A stretch of DNA of 7,502 nucleotides from JAUIEH01 sp964483375 (GTDB lineage: Bacteria; Pseudomonadota; Alphaproteobacteria; Caulobacterales; Maricaulaceae). The stretch spans positions 1 to 7,502 of the forward strand of contig CAZABJ010000083.1 of NCBI GenBank assembly GCA_964483375.1, written 5' to 3'. A program made the translations under genes and the position numbers. The notes beneath the pieces were generated by a model. That model ran no database searches and was not told where the DNA came from. It was given only the letters and a program-made list of their open reading frames with translations. Shown here piece by piece: positions 6,341-7,502 of the stretch; within the stretch, counting starts at the first letter, position 1; each line of letters starts with the position of its first letter.

Positions 6341-6369
6341 TCTATACGCTCTTGACCGGACTTCGGCAA
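6341..6369 (-). promoter_or_regulatory. Probable sigma-70-type promoter of rpsF-rpsR-rplI
   Basis: On the minus strand, TTGCCG (6369-6364) and TATAGA (6346-6341) are separated by 17 bases, each matching 4 of 6 consensus bases and keeping the key TTG and TATA. The predicted start of transcription is about 6334. It is the best promoter-like pair I found in the divergent rpsF-fabD region. A GAATC (GANTC) site lies just downstream at 6324-6328. Confidence 0.5.
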
Positions 6370-6472
6370 GTCGCTTGCGCCGACGCCGGCGGCGGCCCTA
6401 GAACGACGGCGTTCCCTGCGCGCGGGCCGTTCTCGGCTGCATCCGCGTCCACCCTGAAAGCAAAGGCGTTTT

Positions 6473-7432
6473 ATGACCCTAGCCTTCGTGTTTCCTGGAC
6501 AAGGCAGCCAGGCCCCAGGCATGGGCCGCGCGCTCGCCGACGCGTTCCCCGCCGCACGCGCGGTCTTGGAGGAAGTCGACGCCGCGCTTGAGCGCCCTTT
6601 GTCTCAGTTGATGTTCGACGGTCCGGTTGACGAGCTGACGCTGACCGAGAACGCCCAGCCCGCCTTGATGGCGGCGAGCCTTGCGGCGATGGCGGCGCTG
6701 GAGCGGGACTTTTCGATACCTGTCACGCGCGCAAGCCACCTGGCGGGGCACAGTCTTGGAGAATACTCCGCCCTGGCGGCGGCTGGGGCGTTGTCGATTT
6801 CCGACGCCGCCCGGCTGTTGCGGTTGCGCGGGCAGGCGATGCAGCGGGCGGTTCCGGTCGGTGCGGGCGCGATGGCGGCTCTTCTGGGCGCGGATGTGGA
6901 CCAAGCCGTGGCGGCGTGCGTGGCGGGGCGGGTCCATGGCGCCTGTGAAATCGCAAACGACAACGCGCCGGGCCAAATCGTGATCTCCGGCGCGAAGGCC
7001 GCGGTGGAGACCGCCATCGAGGAAGCCAAAGCCCAGGGCGTCAAAAAGGCCATGCTGCTGCCGGTGTCCGCGCCGTTTCACTGTTCGCTGATGGCGCCGG
7101 CCGCGGAGGAAATGGCCGAGGCGTTGGAGGCCGTGGCCTTCAACGCGCCGAGCGTGCCGGTGGTGGCGAACGTCACCGCCCGACCCGAAACCGAGCCGGA
7201 CAATATCCGCCGACAATTGGTTGAGCAGGTCACCGCCACCGTGCGTTGGCGGGAAAGCGTCGCGTGGATGGCGGAGGCGGGCGTGGGCCGGATGGCCGAA
7301 GCGGGCTCCGGCAAGGTCCTGACCCAAATGCTCAAACGCGCGGCGCCGGGCGTAACCGGCGTGGCGCTGAACGAACCCGGTGATCTGGAGGCGTTCGCCG
7401 CCTCTGAGGCGGAGAGCGAAACCGATGTTTGA
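6473..7432 (+). CDS. fabD: Malonyl-CoA:acyl carrier protein transacylase
   Basis: FabD transfers malonyl from CoA to ACP, supplying the extender unit for type II fatty-acid synthesis in the cytoplasm. The 319-residue protein is the usual length and carries the complete active site: FPGQGSQ (7-13, with Gln10 in the oxyanion hole), nucleophile Ser94 in GHSLGEYSAL (92-101), Arg119 in RLRGQAMQ (117-124) for the malonate carboxylate, the NAPGQIVISG stretch (164-173), and catalytic His203 in PVSAPFHCSLM (197-207). The C-terminal SGKVLTQMLKR block is also typical. The ATG at 6473 is preceded by AAAGG at six bases. It is transcribed divergently from rpsF and overlaps fabG by 8 bases, giving the common fabD-fabG order. 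I found no strong plus-strand promoter; TTGCGC (6375-6380), 18 bases, TAGAAC (6399-6404) is only a weak candidate. Confidence 0.97.
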   Translation: MTLAFVFPGQGSQAPGMGRALADAFPAARAVLEEVDAALERPLSQLMFDGPVDELTLTENAQPALMAASLAAMAALERDFSIPVTRASHLAGHSLGEYSALAAAGALSISDAARLLRLRGQAMQRAVPVGAGAMAALLGADVDQAVAACVAGRVHGACEIANDNAPGQIVISGAKAAVETAIEEAKAQGVKKAMLLPVSAPFHCSLMAPAAEEMAEALEAVAFNAPSVPVVANVTARPETEPDNIRRQLVEQVTATVRWRESVAWMAEAGVGRMAEAGSGKVLTQMLKRAAPGVTGVALNEPGDLEAFAASEAESETDV

Positions 7433-7502
7433 TTTGAACGGCAAACGCGCCCTTGTCACCGGCGCTACGGGCGGGCTGGGCGGGGCCATCGCTGCGGCGC
7501 TG
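7425..7502 (+). CDS. fabG: 3-oxoacyl-ACP reductase FabG, N-terminal fragment (runs off the right edge)
   Basis: FabG reduces 3-oxoacyl-ACP with NADPH in fatty-acid elongation. Only 26 codons are inside the window. They begin MFDLNGKRALVTGATGGLGG, the first strand and glycine-rich cofactor loop (TGATGGLG) of a short-chain dehydrogenase. The ATG lies 8 bases inside the end of fabD in another frame, so the two genes are translationally close. SDR enzymes share this N-terminus, so the name rests on position directly after fabD as well as on sequence. Confidence 0.87.
   Translation, partial: MFDLNGKRALVTGATGGLGGAIAAAL

Noticed and set aside
6352..6380. TTGACC (6352-6357) as the -35 of a fabD promoter
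   Set aside because: No acceptable -10 lies at 16-18 bases; the sequence there is TTGCGC. It more probably falls by chance within the spacer of the minus-strand rpsF promoter.
5857..6522. A 221-codon frame extending bS6 upstream into fabD
   Set aside because: The extension crosses the divergent intergenic region and the start of fabD. bS6 has its standard N-terminus and a Shine-Dalgarno sequence at 6207.
1..7502. Search for CRISPR repeats, insertion sequences, tRNA genes, inteins, toxin-antitoxin pairs or a new gene system
   Set aside because: No direct-repeat array, terminal inverted repeats, transposase-like protein, tRNA-like fold or unexplained gene cluster was seen. All complete genes are core housekeeping families.

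Overview
The window is a dense, GC-rich block of housekeeping genes. Gene order and protein features point to an alphaproteobacterium: rpsF-rpsR-rplI followed by dnaB-alr without priB, bL9 with a long acidic tail, DnaB with the extra segments typical of that class, and GANTC and CtrA-like sequences upstream of dnaB. I cannot place it more precisely; a cell-cycle-regulated lineage near Caulobacterales or Hyphomonadaceae is a guess.

Layout: almost everything left of about 6.2 kb is on the minus strand, so it reads right to left. The ribosomal operon rpsF (bS6), rpsR (bS18), rplI (bL9) starts at a plausible promoter near 6341-6369 and ends at a hairpin near 4865-4889. After an intergenic region of 189 bp comes a second minus-strand operon: dnaB (replicative helicase), alr (alanine racemase), mlaE and mlaF (permease and ATPase of a Mla-type lipid transporter). 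The alr/mlaE and mlaE/mlaF junctions are 4-base stop/start overlaps (GTGA and ATGA). About 110 bp after mlaF, an unidentified two-helix membrane protein begins and runs off the left edge. On the plus strand, diverging from rpsF across 265 bp, lie fabD (malonyl-CoA:ACP transacylase) and the first 26 codons of fabG (3-oxoacyl-ACP reductase), overlapping by 8 bases.

Together the genes cover core growth functions: 30S and 50S assembly, fork unwinding, D-alanine for peptidoglycan, outer-membrane phospholipid traffic and fatty-acid elongation. I found no mobile element, CRISPR array, tRNA, rRNA or defence system, and no convincing sign of a new biological system. The points most worth checking are the CtrA/CcrM-like signals at dnaB, the Mla pair without an adjacent MlaD, the structured rpsF leader, and the unidentified membrane protein at the left edge.
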